Part shown: positions 27,943 to 37,476 of the stretch, in pieces
Layout of the letters: every line of letters starts with the position of its first letter
How positions within the stretch are numbered: the first letter of the stretch is position 1
Origin: Terriglobia bacterium
Lineage (GTDB): Bacteria > Acidobacteriota > Terriglobia > Terriglobales > Acidobacteriaceae
Length of the DNA stretch: 64,000 nt
Direction: 5' to 3'
Assembly (NCBI GenBank): GCA_020072585.1
Contig: JAIQGL010000029.1
Span: 124,001-188,000 of the forward strand
The notes under the pieces: generated by a model
Databases searched by the model: none
Told to the model about the DNA's origin: nothing
Seen by the model: only the letters and a program-made list of their open reading frames with translations
Made by a program: the position numbers and the translations under genes

Positions 27943-28647
27943 ATGAGCAGTACCACAGTTGCAGCCATCTCGGGCAAGATCACTGCCAGGATCGCGAGCA
28001 TCCACATTGACCCGGGCTGCAATAGCTTTCTGAATGACTGCTTCCGGCAGTTCGGCATTAGCGTGGTGCCCGCCGAAGGCGATCCAGTGGCGCTATTTAA
28101 CCGGCAGAAGTTTGAGGCCTGTGTTCTCCGGCTCTATGACCCGGATGCGGACCGGATACTCAAAGCCGCGCGAAATTCGCCTTCCAACCGCCGCCTGGTT
28201 CTCTACGGGATTGCCAGGAACACACAGGAGGCGTTGCGTTACGCATCGTATGGAATCAACGCTGTTCTGGACGAGCCGCTGGACCGGCAGAGCGTGCTTA
28301 AGGTGGTCCGTGCGACTCACCTGCTGGTGATCCATGAATTGCGGCGTTATGTTCGCATTCCGGTTGTCTCGCCGGCAGAAATTGATACCGGCAACCGTGC
28401 GCCCGCCCCAGCCACCACGGTCGAAGTCAGCTCCGGGGGAATGTCCGTCCGCTGTGCCACCCAGCTGCCCAAGTCTGATCCTATCCGCATCACTCTGAAT
28501 CTTCCGGGCCTGGAGAAGCTGAGCGTCCGCGCTTTTATCTGCTGGTACCGGGAGACGGACAAGGTCTATGGCCTGCGTTTTGACTCCAGCGACGAGCGCC
28601 GGCTGAAGGTCCGCGGCTGGATCGACCAATATCTGGAAATCGTGTAA
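27943..28647 (+). CDS. PilZ-domain c-di-GMP-binding protein
   Basis: A 234-residue protein. The N-terminal 120 residues look like a receiver-like alpha/beta domain (EACVLRLYDPDADRILKAA, then VLDEPLDRQSVLKVV) without the usual phospho-Asp pocket. The C-terminal half is PilZ: RRYVRIPV provides the RxxxR c-di-GMP motif, and EVSSGGMSV the (D/N)xSxxG motif with Glu in the first place. It probably reads the signal made by the cyclase just upstream. An AGGGAG site precedes the ATG. Confidence 0.85.
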   Translation: MSSTTVAAISGKITARIASIHIDPGCNSFLNDCFRQFGISVVPAEGDPVALFNRQKFEACVLRLYDPDADRILKAARNSPSNRRLVLYGIARNTQEALRYASYGINAVLDEPLDRQSVLKVVRATHLLVIHELRRYVRIPVVSPAEIDTGNRAPAPATTVEVSSGGMSVRCATQLPKSDPIRITLNLPGLEKLSVRAFICWYRETDKVYGLRFDSSDERRLKVRGWIDQYLEIV

Positions 28648-28695
28648 CCTTGGGGCACTTCCAGCGTATTACATCCGAGGCAGGGTCCTCTTTGC

Positions 28696-29598
28696 ATGCA
28701 CACTATTGATCTCAACAAAGTCCGTAAGTCCTATGACCATTTTGTGGCCGTCAACGACCTCACCTTCAGTATTGAGCAGGGAGGGGTGTTCGGGCTCCTG
28801 GGGCCCAACGGGGCGGGGAAAACCAGCACCATCCGCATGATGATCGGCATTACCGCGCCCGATTCCGGGCAGATCAACCTGTTCGGCAAGCCATTTGAAC
28901 GCAAGAGCCTGAATAAGGTCGGCTACCTGCCGGAAGAGCGCGGGCTCTACAAAAAGATGAAGATCATTGAGCAGCTGATTTTTCTGGGCGAGCTGCATGG
29001 CATGCAGGCCTCCGCCGCAAAGCAAAAGGCAACGGAGTGGTGCAAGCGCCTGGAGATTGACGCCTGGATGCAGAAAAAGGTGGAAGAGCTTTCCAAGGGC
29101 ATGCAGCAGAAGATCCAGTTCATTGCCGCACTGCTGCACGATCCTGACTTCATCATTATGGACGAGCCGTTTTTCGGGCTCGATCCCGTCAATGCCACGC
29201 TGCTGAAGGACGTAATGCTTGACCTGAAGAAGCAGGGCAAGACTATCCTGTTCTCTACCCATCGCATGGACCAGGTGGAAAAGCTGTGTGACAGCATCTG
29301 CCTCATCAACAAAGGTAATGCGGTATTGCAAGGCGATCTCAAGAGCATCAAGTCCGGCTATGGCAAGAGCAATGTGCAGATTGAATATGAAGGCAACGGC
29401 GATTTCCTGGAGAAGAACCCGCTGGTGGGGGCTTATAACAACTACGGCAATTACGTGGAAATAAAGCTGGCGCCGGGAGCGGACGCACAGCAATTGCTGC
29501 ACATGGTGGCCGAAAAATCACGCGTCAACCGGTTCGAGCTGATGGAGCCGTCACTGGAAGAAATTTTCATCAATACGGTGGGCAAATCCAATGCGTAA
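28696..29598 (+). CDS. ABC transporter ATP-binding protein (NatA-like)
   Basis: A 300-residue ATPase. Walker A is GPNGAGKTS near residues 36-44, the signature LSKGMQQK near 131, Walker B DFIIMDEPFFGLDP near 150, and the H-loop THRMDQ near 192. The substitution of GM for the more usual GQ or GN in the signature is common in this exporter subfamily. The C-terminal 80 residues form the extra domain seen in NatA/DrrA-type ATPases. Its stop overlaps the permease start by eight bases, so the two make one exporter. The natural substrate is unknown; sodium export is a family association only. Confidence 0.93.
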   Translation: MHTIDLNKVRKSYDHFVAVNDLTFSIEQGGVFGLLGPNGAGKTSTIRMMIGITAPDSGQINLFGKPFERKSLNKVGYLPEERGLYKKMKIIEQLIFLGELHGMQASAAKQKATEWCKRLEIDAWMQKKVEELSKGMQQKIQFIAALLHDPDFIIMDEPFFGLDPVNATLLKDVMLDLKKQGKTILFSTHRMDQVEKLCDSICLINKGNAVLQGDLKSIKSGYGKSNVQIEYEGNGDFLEKNPLVGAYNNYGNYVEIKLAPGADAQQLLHMVAEKSRVNRFELMEPSLEEIFINTVGKSNA

Positions 29599-30883
29599 CA
29601 TTCTGATTATTGCCAAGCGGGAATACCTGGAGCGTGTGCGCTCGCGCTCGTTCGTCATCATGACGTTCTTTATTCCATTGCTGATGTTCGGCGTCACCGT
29701 GGTGCCCACGCTTCTGGCCAATCGCGGTTCCAATGAGACCAAGCACATGGTGGTGGTGGCGGCGGACCGTGATACCGCGGAGATGATCCGCAGTCACATT
29801 GAACACAAGCAGGATGATAAAGATAAGGAAAAACCCGCGAACAAACTGGACCAGAAACGAGGCTTGCCGCCAATAAATTTCGCTGTTGAGGTGAGCACCA
29901 ATACCGTGGACTCAGAGCGCGTGGCGCTTACGGCCAAGGTGAAAGACAAAAAGCTGGACGCCTTCCTCTGGGCCACGCCGGATGCAATCAAGTCCCGGAA
30001 GCTCGACTTTGTGACCAATGACACGTCCAGTTTCATCGATAACGGTGTTCTTGGAGTTGCGGTCAATGACGCTCTGCGCCGCAGCGCGCTGAAAAGCAAA
30101 GGACTCAGCGATAGCGACATCGAAACATCCCTGCAATCCGTGGAAGTTGCGGCGCAAAGCCCTCTGGGCAAGGGTGCACCTGATCCGAGAGTGATGTTTA
30201 TCGGCACGCTCGGCATCGTGATGGTGATGTATATGACTGTGCTGCTTTACGGCATTAACGTGATGCGCTCAATCCTTGAAGAGAAAACTTCGCGCATTAT
30301 GGAAGTGATGTTATCCACCGCCAGCGCCAAAGACATGATGGCAGGCAAAATTCTGGGTGTTGGGGCCGTTGGACTGACCCAGGTGGGAATTTGGGCGGTC
30401 ACTGCCGGTATTTTTTCTGCCGGCGCACTGGTGGGAGCGGCAGGATTGATCAAGGGTGTTCTGAGCGTGAAGCTGCTCATCTATTTCGGCGTCTATTTCC
30501 TGCTGGGCTACGTTTTGTACAGCACGCTTTGCGCTGCCGTAGGCTCAATGGTCAACTCCGAGCAGGAAGCGCAGCAGATGCAGTTCCTGGTGATGATGCC
30601 AATGATCCTTTCGGTGATATTCATCGTCAATATCTTTCAGCATCCGTCGTCGCCTGTGGCAATCTTCGGTTCACTATTCCCGTTTACCGCTCCGCTGGTG
30701 ATGTTCAGCCGCATTGCCATGCAGGCTGTGCCGTGGTGGCAGATTGCAGTCTCAATCGGCCTGATGATAGCCACCATTTACGGGATGGTCTGGCTCTGCG
30801 GCCGGATCTATCGCGTGGGCATTCTGATGTACGGCAAGAAGCCGAACCTGCCGGAAATCATGAAGTGGATCAAATACGCGTAA
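29591..30883 (+). CDS. ABC-2 type permease (NatB-like)
   Basis: A 430-residue membrane partner of the preceding ATPase. The first helix is at about 20-40 (SFVIMTFFIPLLMFGVTVVPTLL), followed by a large extracytoplasmic loop of about 150 residues. Five to six helices follow from about 205 to 415, including VMFIGTLGIVMVMYMTVLLYGINV and WWQIAVSIGLMIATIYGMVWLCG. The EEKTSRIMEVMLSTASAKDMMAGKILG coupling segment is typical of NatB. The start overlaps the ATPase gene, indicating translational coupling. Confidence 0.92.
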   Translation: MRNILIIAKREYLERVRSRSFVIMTFFIPLLMFGVTVVPTLLANRGSNETKHMVVVAADRDTAEMIRSHIEHKQDDKDKEKPANKLDQKRGLPPINFAVEVSTNTVDSERVALTAKVKDKKLDAFLWATPDAIKSRKLDFVTNDTSSFIDNGVLGVAVNDALRRSALKSKGLSDSDIETSLQSVEVAAQSPLGKGAPDPRVMFIGTLGIVMVMYMTVLLYGINVMRSILEEKTSRIMEVMLSTASAKDMMAGKILGVGAVGLTQVGIWAVTAGIFSAGALVGAAGLIKGVLSVKLLIYFGVYFLLGYVLYSTLCAAVGSMVNSEQEAQQMQFLVMMPMILSVIFIVNIFQHPSSPVAIFGSLFPFTAPLVMFSRIAMQAVPWWQIAVSIGLMIATIYGMVWLCGRIYRVGILMYGKKPNLPEIMKWIKYA

Positions 30884-31012
30884 GGCCATTTTGCCGCAAA
30901 TAGAACCCAAAAACCTTGCAACGCAGAGGGACGGAAGAAGCGGAGGGAATCTCTTTGCCAGGGATGTCGCTCAGCTTCTCGCTGCCGAATAGAAGCCCTA
31001 TACAATCAGAAT

Positions 31013-31735
31013 GTGAGCGATGCTGCCCAGGCCGAAATTAAGCGCGAGAGCGCCCCGGCCATGCGATCTTTTTCGTTCAGCGAGCGTGTCAAGCTCTGGC
31101 TGATCTCCTGGGCCGGATACCTCTTCATACGCGCCGTTGGCGCGACGCTGCGTTATATGTTCATTCCCGAGCCCGGCTGCCTTGCGGACAGCCATGGCTC
31201 AGCACCGCCCTCAATCTGGTGTTTCTGGCATCGCTCCGTGCTTCCCGCAGCTTACCGCTTTCGCAACAAGAAGCTTGCCGTGATGACCAGCCGCAGCTTT
31301 GACGGCGAATACATCGCGCGCATCATTCAGAAACTGGGATTCATTCCAGTGCGTGGATCCAGTTCACGCGGAGCGGTGGGAGCGCTGCTTGGAATGCGCC
31401 AGCAACTGGAGCAGGGCCATGCTACGGTTTTTACTATCGATGGGCCCCGTGGTCCCCGCTACGTCGCCAAGCCCGGTCCGGTCCTGCTGGCCAAAAAGAC
31501 CGGCGTTTCCATCAACTGTTTTTATGTGGCGGTGGAACGCGCTTGGATATTGAATTCCTGGGACCAGATGATTATTCCCAAGCCGTTCTCTCGCGCGGCG
31601 ATCTACGCCAGCAGCCCGATGTACGTTCCCTCTGACGCCACGGACGAACAGATGTCTTCTTTACATCAACAAATGCAGGAGACGCTGGAGCGGTGCAAGG
31701 CGGGGGCGGAAGAGCAATTGTCCAATAGCAATTAG
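31013..31735 (+). CDS. Lysophospholipid acyltransferase family protein (DUF374)
   Basis: A 240-residue protein matching DUF374. It has IWCFWHRSVLP (in place of the LWHG-type His motif), VMTSRSFDGEYIARIIQKLGF, VRGSSSRGAVGAL, and TIDGPRGPRYVAKPG. DUF374 proteins are related to acyltransferases that work on lipid A or phospholipid precursors at the inner membrane, and a hydrophobic N-terminal stretch (VKLWLISWAGYLFIRAVG) fits membrane association. The exact acceptor is unknown. The GTG at 31013 lacks a strong ribosome site; ATG at 31061 (MRSFSFSERV) is a fair alternative. Confidence 0.85.
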   Translation: MSDAAQAEIKRESAPAMRSFSFSERVKLWLISWAGYLFIRAVGATLRYMFIPEPGCLADSHGSAPPSIWCFWHRSVLPAAYRFRNKKLAVMTSRSFDGEYIARIIQKLGFIPVRGSSSRGAVGALLGMRQQLEQGHATVFTIDGPRGPRYVAKPGPVLLAKKTGVSINCFYVAVERAWILNSWDQMIIPKPFSRAAIYASSPMYVPSDATDEQMSSLHQQMQETLERCKAGAEEQLSNSN

Positions 31736-31869
31736 CAGCTGGCCGCTGCTCCTATCTAAAATCCCGAATCCCGCGTAGCGTTGAGGGGCCCTATAGTTAC
31801 GAAAATCTCTTGGCGATAGCGACCCTTCCCCATCGGCAGGCTCAGGGTTTGGGATTACAGAAAACACTC

Positions 31870-33018
31870 TCACTCCCCCATCCACTCCCCAATCGGTCGC
31901 AGAGAAGTCATGTGGTCGCAGATGATTTTTACGGCGGCCATGATTGGCACAGCCAGAATCAGGCCCATGGCTCCCCAGATAAAGCCCCAGATCAGCAGTG
32001 AGATGGTGACCACCAGCGGGTTCAGTTGCATGCGGCTGCCCAGTATTTTGGGATAGAGCACGTTCATGGCAAGAAGATGAAGGCCCAGCACGGCGCCTGC
32101 GATCAGAAGCAATTTGGTGTCGCTGAGTGTGCCAAGGCTGGCGGCGATTGGCGGCAGCATGGCCAGGGCGATGCCAAGGTACGGCATTAGACTGAGAAAA
32201 CCGCTGATAAAGCCAAGGAAATAGAAATATGGCACCCCGAGCAGACCAAAGATCACCACGCTGCAAATGCTCATGAATAGCCCAATGGCGAAATTTCCGG
32301 CGATGAAGCTCTTCATCATGGCGGAGATGTGACCCAGGGTAACGTACGCGGTGCTGCGGTTTTCCTGGCTGAAGAGCTGTACGGACTTGGTACGGGCGTG
32401 TTCCTGCCAGCTCAGCATGAAATAAACCAGAAATGGGATAAAGAAAAGCGTCAGCACCACTTCCGTCACGGCGCCAAGGTTTTGCGCAACCGGGCCGCTC
32501 TGGTTCTCCACCGTTACGGACATAGGCTTCCTGGCGTTTTTATCCGCGGGAAACACCTGTTGCGAAGTTTTTTCCAGTTCACTGGTTTGCTGCCGGACAT
32601 TTGCCAGCATGCCGCGAACCTTCTCAGAATACTTGGGCAGTTCGTGGGCAAAGCTGACGGCGCGGTTGTAAAGGAAGTAGCTGCCGGCATAGATCGTGGC
32701 GAGCATCAGCAGGACTGCGAGAAACGCTCCGGCGGCCCGCGGTATGCGGACCCTCTCCAGCAAATTCACAATTGGTTCCAGCATGAACGCAAGCAGGACA
32801 GATACCAGCAATGTGATCAGTATCAGCTTGGCCACATAGCAAACCGCCAGGACCACCGCGGCGCCCACAATCATCTGGGCCACCGCTCCGGCACGGAGTG
32901 CGGAGTTGAGCTTGCGCTCGTCTTTTTTGTCCAGCTCTTTTCCCACCAGCTGGCTGTCCGGAGTTTCTTCCGGCATGAGTTGTTCAGCCGTGGGCGGAAT
33001 AACACGATTCGTGGCCAT
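31870..33018 (-). CDS. AI-2E family transporter
   Basis: A 382-residue polytopic membrane protein. After about 45 charged residues come helices near 50-110 (two), a long extracytoplasmic segment near 130-190, then clustered helices from 195 to 370, including LGLHLLAMNVLYPKILGSRMQLNPLVVTISLLIWGFIWG. The YPKILGSRMQLNP signature and the overall layout define the AI-2E/PerM family. Known members export small molecules or work as Na+/H+ antiporters; direct autoinducer export is not implied. The start is 37 bases from the divergent ruvX start, so the two share a very short promoter region. Confidence 0.9.
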   Translation of the reverse strand: MATNRVIPPTAEQLMPEETPDSQLVGKELDKKDERKLNSALRAGAVAQMIVGAAVVLAVCYVAKLILITLLVSVLLAFMLEPIVNLLERVRIPRAAGAFLAVLLMLATIYAGSYFLYNRAVSFAHELPKYSEKVRGMLANVRQQTSELEKTSQQVFPADKNARKPMSVTVENQSGPVAQNLGAVTEVVLTLFFIPFLVYFMLSWQEHARTKSVQLFSQENRSTAYVTLGHISAMMKSFIAGNFAIGLFMSICSVVIFGLLGVPYFYFLGFISGFLSLMPYLGIALAMLPPIAASLGTLSDTKLLLIAGAVLGLHLLAMNVLYPKILGSRMQLNPLVVTISLLIWGFIWGAMGLILAVPIMAAVKIICDHMTSLRPIGEWMGE

Positions 33019-33055
33019 ACGCTAGGTATGATGCCGTTCCTCGTATAATCGGCGC

Positions 33056-33484
33056 GTGGAAGTTTACGGACGCATTTTAGCCATTGACCATGGCAGCCGA
33101 CGCATGGGTTTGGCAGTTTCTGACCCCTTAGGCATCACGGCGCAGGGGATTGAGACGCTGCAACGCAAAAACAAGCGCGCCGACTTTGGCCGGCTGGAAC
33201 GCATCATCCGCGAGTATCAGATCAAAGAGATCGTGCTGGGCAACCCGCTGCGCATGAGCGGTCAGGAAGGCACGCAGTCGCAAAAAGTGGCTGAGTTCGC
33301 AGAAGAGCTGCGGCGGCGTTTTCAACTTCCGGTCCACCTGTGGGACGAAAGACTCACTTCCGCTGAAGCCAACCGCTTGCTGCGCGAGAATGAGGTCAGC
33401 ACGCAAAAGCGTGTACAGGCTGTTGACCGGATGGCAGCAGTCCTGATCCTGCAAAGCTTCATGCAATCGCGGAGCATAACTTGA
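33056..33484 (+). CDS. ruvX: Holliday junction resolvase-like protein RuvX/YqgF
   Basis: A 142-residue RNase-H-fold protein. AIDHGSRRMGLAVSD carries the first catalytic Asp, EIVLGNPLRMSG is the second strand, VHLWDERLTSAEA contains the conserved DERLTS with Asp and Glu, and QAVDRMAAVLILQSF supplies the last Asp. Family members are linked to 16S rRNA 5'-end processing as well as Holliday junctions, and the former is the better-supported role in E. coli. The GTG start at 33056 gives MEVYGRILAIDHG. It is followed by mltG, an order seen in other bacteria with YqgF and YceG/MltG. Confidence 0.93.
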   Translation: MEVYGRILAIDHGSRRMGLAVSDPLGITAQGIETLQRKNKRADFGRLERIIREYQIKEIVLGNPLRMSGQEGTQSQKVAEFAEELRRRFQLPVHLWDERLTSAEANRLLRENEVSTQKRVQAVDRMAAVLILQSFMQSRSIT

Positions 33485-33704
33485 CGCGTGGGGCGGCCAA
33501 CTTTCGCGCTTCTGGACCATTCCAATCTGATGAACCGCAAAAACCGAAATGGCAGATAATAAGTCAGCAGTTCATTGTCCATTCGTGACACATGCAAGCG
33601 CTGTTCGCTGTGGCGTAGTCCGAATTCGCCCTTAGAATAAATAGAAGTCAGTGAAGCCAATTATTTGAAGGTCAATTTCTTGAAGGTCAAGTAAAGACCG
33701 ATTC

Positions 33705-34697
33705 ATGGTGAAATTTTTTTTCAGGACCGTATTCACTCTATTGCTGGTGGCAGGCGTGCTGCTGGTGTACGGCCTGCTTCTGCCCGCTGGTCCAACCCAG
33801 GAAAAGCTGGTGCAGCTTAAACCTGGCTCGTCCGCGCGGCACATTGCGGCGGAGCTGGCCCATGCCGGAATCATCCGCAGTGAATATGCGTTTCTGGCGT
33901 GGCATTACCTGCATGGACGCAAGCCACTCAAGGCCGGTGAGTATGCGTTTGACCATCGTGCCAACGCGCGCGAGGTCTATGACCGTATTGCCCGGGGCGA
34001 CATTTATTTTCATACGCTGGTGGTCCCGGAAGGCTACAACATTTTTGATATCGCCATGGCGGTTGAAGAAGCCGAGTTGGGCAAACGTGACGAGTTCCTG
34101 AAGGTTGCGCGGACGGACACTGCTTTGGTGCGCGATCTTGATCCGCAGGCGCCGAGCCTGGAAGGTTACCTGTTTCCAGATACCTACCACTTTACGCGCA
34201 CACAGTCATTGCATGACATGGCCGCGGCCATGGTACGGCGGTTCCGCCAGGCGGCAAAAGAGGCGGGCTTAAGCGGGAACTTCCACGCCGTGGTGACCAT
34301 GGCAAGCATTATTGAAAAAGAGACCGGAGTGCCGGAAGAACGGCCTGAGGTTGCCAGCGTGTTTTACAACCGTCTGGAGAAGCACATGGTGCTGGCCACC
34401 GATCCCTCAGTGATTTATGCAGCGCTGCTGAACGGCAGCTATAGCGGCGTGATCCATCAATCGGACCTCCACTTTAACTCGCCTTACAACACTTACCGGA
34501 GCGCCGGGATGCCGCCGGGGCCAATCTCCAATCCTGGCAAGGCGTCATTGCAGGCGGCGATGCATCCGGCCCAGAGCGACTACCTTTATTTCGTGAGTGA
34601 TAATCAGGGGCATCATCGGTTTGCCCGGACAGATGCTGAGCACGCCGTCAATGTGCAGGCATACCGCAAGGCCGTGGCGCAGGCCGTAAACCGGTAA
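33705..34697 (+). CDS. mltG: Endolytic transglycosylase MltG (YceG-like)
   Basis: A 330-residue membrane-anchored lytic transglycosylase that cuts nascent glycan strands and helps set their length. One N-terminal helix (FFRTVFTLLLVAGVLLVYGLLLP) anchors it. A LysM-like subdomain follows (LKPGSSARHIAAELAHAGIIRS), then the catalytic region with LEGYLFPDTYHF, MASIIEKETG (catalytic Glu) and FYNRLEKHMVLATDPSVIYA. The final PPGPISNPGKASLQAAMHP is the family signature. Length is typical. It lies 220 bases after ruvX with no terminator seen between. Confidence 0.94.
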   Translation: MVKFFFRTVFTLLLVAGVLLVYGLLLPAGPTQEKLVQLKPGSSARHIAAELAHAGIIRSEYAFLAWHYLHGRKPLKAGEYAFDHRANAREVYDRIARGDIYFHTLVVPEGYNIFDIAMAVEEAELGKRDEFLKVARTDTALVRDLDPQAPSLEGYLFPDTYHFTRTQSLHDMAAAMVRRFRQAAKEAGLSGNFHAVVTMASIIEKETGVPEERPEVASVFYNRLEKHMVLATDPSVIYAALLNGSYSGVIHQSDLHFNSPYNTYRSAGMPPGPISNPGKASLQAAMHPAQSDYLYFVSDNQGHHRFARTDAEHAVNVQAYRKAVAQAVNR

Positions 34698-34826
34698 AGT
34701 CGTCAATCCGTGCCCTGGCGGGCGGTTGCCGCGAAATGTCATACATTGCCGTGGCTTGCCAGCGCCCATGCGCCCTCTCTTCCGATATACTAAGTACATT
34801 CAAATCCTAGGTGTAAGACTGGACTG

Positions 34827-35771
34827 ATGTACTTTCATTTGCGTAAATCTACTCTCATATTTCTACTTGCTCTTGTGCCGCTGAGCGGCTGCGGGTTCCG
34901 CTCGTCGCACCCGGTGAAGATCCGCACCAGCACGGCTATGCTCAAGGAAGCCACGCTGGACGAGCTGGTTGAGAGCGTCAACGTGAACGCCGACAAGCTC
35001 AAGACGCTGAAGGCGACCGTGGATATTGACAGCTCGGTCCTGGAAGCAAAAAAAGACAAGGTAACGGACAATCCGCAGTTCGCGGGTTACATCCTGGTGC
35101 GCAAGCCGGAGATGTTGCGCATGAAGATGCTGGTACCCGTGGTGCGCAATACCGCGGCTGACATGGTCAGCAATGGGCAGAATTTCTCGCTTGCCATTCC
35201 CCCGCGCAGCCAGTTCATTGTGGGCTCCAACCGCCAGCCCGCCAAGCCGTCACCACAGGCTATTTACAACATGCGCCCGCAGCACATCTCTGACGCGCTT
35301 TTGCTGAAGCCGATTAATCCGGAAAAAGAAATCGCGGTGCTGGAAAACACCACGGAGATCGTAAAAGACCCCAAGAGCCACAAGGACGTGGAGCAGGCGT
35401 CTTACACGCTGGTGATCCTCGACAAAGACGCGAATGGCTATTATCTTTCGCGCAAGATTATTTTCAGCCGCACCGATCTGCTGCCCCACGAGCAGCATGT
35501 TTACGATCGCCAGGGCCAACTGGTGACGCACGCGCTGTATGAGAATTATTCCGACTACTCCGGCATCATGTTCCCCGGAATTGTCTCCATCCAGCGCCCG
35601 ATCGAGGGCTATGGCATTACGATTTCCATGGTCAAGCTGGACGTGAACGTGCCGCTCACCGACGAGCAGTTCTTGCTGACGCAGCCGCCGGGATCGCAAC
35701 TCATCAACCTGGATACCAAGGCCGCCGCCGCTGCCATACATGATGAGGAAACCAAGAAGCCGCGCCAGTAA
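34827..35771 (+). CDS. Lipoprotein of LolA/LolB-like fold (DUF4292-like)
   Basis: A 314-residue protein. The N-terminus FLLALVPLSGC is a lipoprotein signal with the lipobox LSGC. The mature part has LDELVESVNVNADKLKTLKATVDIDS, YILVRKPEMLRMKMLVP and NGQNFSLAIPPRSQF, the half-barrel pattern of outer-membrane lipoprotein-sorting domains. The role is probably envelope lipid or lipoprotein handling. It is followed 53 bases later by a MacB/LolE-like permease. That neighbour suggests, but does not prove, a joint role in moving lipids or lipoproteins. Confidence 0.75.
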   Translation: MYFHLRKSTLIFLLALVPLSGCGFRSSHPVKIRTSTAMLKEATLDELVESVNVNADKLKTLKATVDIDSSVLEAKKDKVTDNPQFAGYILVRKPEMLRMKMLVPVVRNTAADMVSNGQNFSLAIPPRSQFIVGSNRQPAKPSPQAIYNMRPQHISDALLLKPINPEKEIAVLENTTEIVKDPKSHKDVEQASYTLVILDKDANGYYLSRKIIFSRTDLLPHEQHVYDRQGQLVTHALYENYSDYSGIMFPGIVSIQRPIEGYGITISMVKLDVNVPLTDEQFLLTQPPGSQLINLDTKAAAAAIHDEETKKPRQ

Positions 35772-35824
35772 GCTGAGATCCAGGCGAGTGAGCCGAAGCT
35801 GTTTCACGATTGTGAAAAAAATTT

Positions 35825-36928
35825 ATGAACAAAATGATTCTGGCCAACCTGGTTTACCGGCCTATGCGCTCCGTAATTAGTGTTCTTGCCGTAGCCATTG
35901 AGGTCACCATGATTTTGCTCATGGTGGGACTCATGCTCGGTATTCTGGACGACAGCAAGGACCGGCAGAGGGGCCTGGGAGCTGACGTGATCGTACGGCC
36001 CCCTGGATCTGCAAATTTTGGCGCCTTCAGCAGCGCGCCAGCCTCGCTGCGCTACGCCGATGTCCTGATGAAGCAGCCGCATGTTGCGGCTGTTGCTCCC
36101 GTGGTGCTCCAGACGACCACAAGCCTGACCAACATTGAAGTATTGAACGGTATCGACCTGCCTTCTTTTGAGTCCGTCGGCGGCCCTTTGCGTTATCTCA
36201 AGGGTGGTCCATTCCAGGAGCCTTACGACATGATCGTGGATGACATTTTTGCGTCTGCGAACAAGGTGTATGTGGATTCCAGGATCAGTGTTTTGAACCA
36301 TGAGTTCCGGGTTTCAGGCATTGTTCCGCACGGGCGCGGCGCCAGGCGCTATGTCCCCATCAAAACCCTGCAAGAGTTGATAGGAGCGGAGAATAAAGCT
36401 TCAGTTTTTTATGTAAGAGTGGATGATCCCAAGAATACCGATTTGGCAGTTGACGAGTTCAAGAATGTTCTTCCAAACTTTGTCGTCACGTCAACGCGCG
36501 AGTGGATGCAGTTGATGACCCCTGATAATATTCCCGGTCTTTCCACGGTGATTAAAGTGGTGATCGGCATTGCGGTAGTCATCGGCTTTATTGTGATCTT
36601 CCAGTCCATGTACACGGCGGTAATGGAGCGTACCCGGGAGATCGGCATTTTGAAATCACTGGGCGCCTCAAAGACATTTATCGTACGAGTGATTCTCCGG
36701 GAGACGCTTTTCCTGGCGGTGACAGGAATCATCTTTGGTTTTATCGTGAGTATGCTGGGCAGAGCAGGCCTTGTGCATCGATTCCCTACCTTGACGGTGC
36801 TGCCCATCAATTTGAAATGGGCGATCTATGCCACGGTCATCGCCGTGGGCGGAGCGATGCTGGGAGCGATCTATCCTGCATTCAAGGCCGCACAAAAAGA
36901 TCCCATCGATGCGCTGGCGTATGAATAA
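35825..36928 (+). CDS. MacB/FtsX-type ABC transporter permease
   Basis: A 367-residue permease with the four-helix type VII layout: a first helix at about 15-40, a periplasmic MacB-core domain from about 45 to 235 (containing GADVIVRPPG and FRVSGIVPHGRGARRYVP), then three helices at roughly 243-265, 290-315 and 335-355. The FtsX motif EIGILKSLGASKTFIVRVILRE is clear. An ATPase subunit is needed, but none lies next to it here; one may be supplied from elsewhere. The preceding lipoprotein gene is the likely partner by position. Confidence 0.88.
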   Translation: MNKMILANLVYRPMRSVISVLAVAIEVTMILLMVGLMLGILDDSKDRQRGLGADVIVRPPGSANFGAFSSAPASLRYADVLMKQPHVAAVAPVVLQTTTSLTNIEVLNGIDLPSFESVGGPLRYLKGGPFQEPYDMIVDDIFASANKVYVDSRISVLNHEFRVSGIVPHGRGARRYVPIKTLQELIGAENKASVFYVRVDDPKNTDLAVDEFKNVLPNFVVTSTREWMQLMTPDNIPGLSTVIKVVIGIAVVIGFIVIFQSMYTAVMERTREIGILKSLGASKTFIVRVILRETLFLAVTGIIFGFIVSMLGRAGLVHRFPTLTVLPINLKWAIYATVIAVGGAMLGAIYPAFKAAQKDPIDALAYE

Positions 36929-36952
36929 GAGCAATTAGCAGTCTTCATTGAT

Positions 36953-37056
36953 GTCGCTCCGCTCCAAACCGCTTGAGATTATGTCCCTCGGGGAAATTTT
37001 TCCGGGCGCTTGAAGCAGCGGCTCGGCACGCGAGTCGGCCTCGCCGCACCTGCATC
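36953..37056. repeat. Dispersed intergenic repeat, copy 2
   Basis: GTCGCTCCGCTCCAAACC, a GGGGAAATTTTTCC middle, then GCGGCTCGGCACGCGAGTCGG and CCTCGCCGC. It matches the copy at 13223-13320 in block order and orientation. It sits just after the permease stop and before a small gene, with no coding content of its own. Confidence 0.65.
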
Positions 37057-37185
37057 ATTCCCATTGCTTATAGACCATTACAACAATAGGGTATCCCCCG
37101 CTGCGCTTCGGGATGTTAGAGCAGCTATGCTGCCGGATGCCGGAGAACGTTACAATAGGGGCTGCACTCTTTTCTTGGAGGGAAC

Positions 37186-37398
37186 ATGGATCCGGTTTCA
37201 GGACTGATGGCCGCACGGCGCAATGAAGATATCGCCCTGGACATGATGAAATTCATCGCATCTACAACAAACTACGGCAAAACGGCGGCGACCAGTGCGG
37301 GCTTTCACGGCGGCGCCGAGAACAAGTCAGAGGACTATGCCACGCATCTGCTTGAGCTATATAGCCGCTGCCTGGAAACGGTCAACGGTAAGAAATAG
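37186..37398 (+). CDS. Small hypothetical protein
   Basis: A 70-residue protein with a strong ribosome site (TTGGAGGGAAC-ATG). It is mostly helical and slightly acidic, containing RNEDIALDMMKFIASTTNYGK and a second helix YATHLLELYSRCLETV. There is no membrane segment, metal motif or known domain that I can name. The spacing and coding-like composition support a real gene. It lies 78 bases before pgsA on the same strand and could be co-transcribed. Confidence 0.6.
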   Translation: MDPVSGLMAARRNEDIALDMMKFIASTTNYGKTAATSAGFHGGAENKSEDYATHLLELYSRCLETVNGKK

Positions 37399-37476
37399 CC
37401 GAAACATAAGTTTGCGCTGGGGCCCAAATCCAAGGATAATCAGGGCAGCAACCCAGCTCAGGCTGTCCATTTTTCC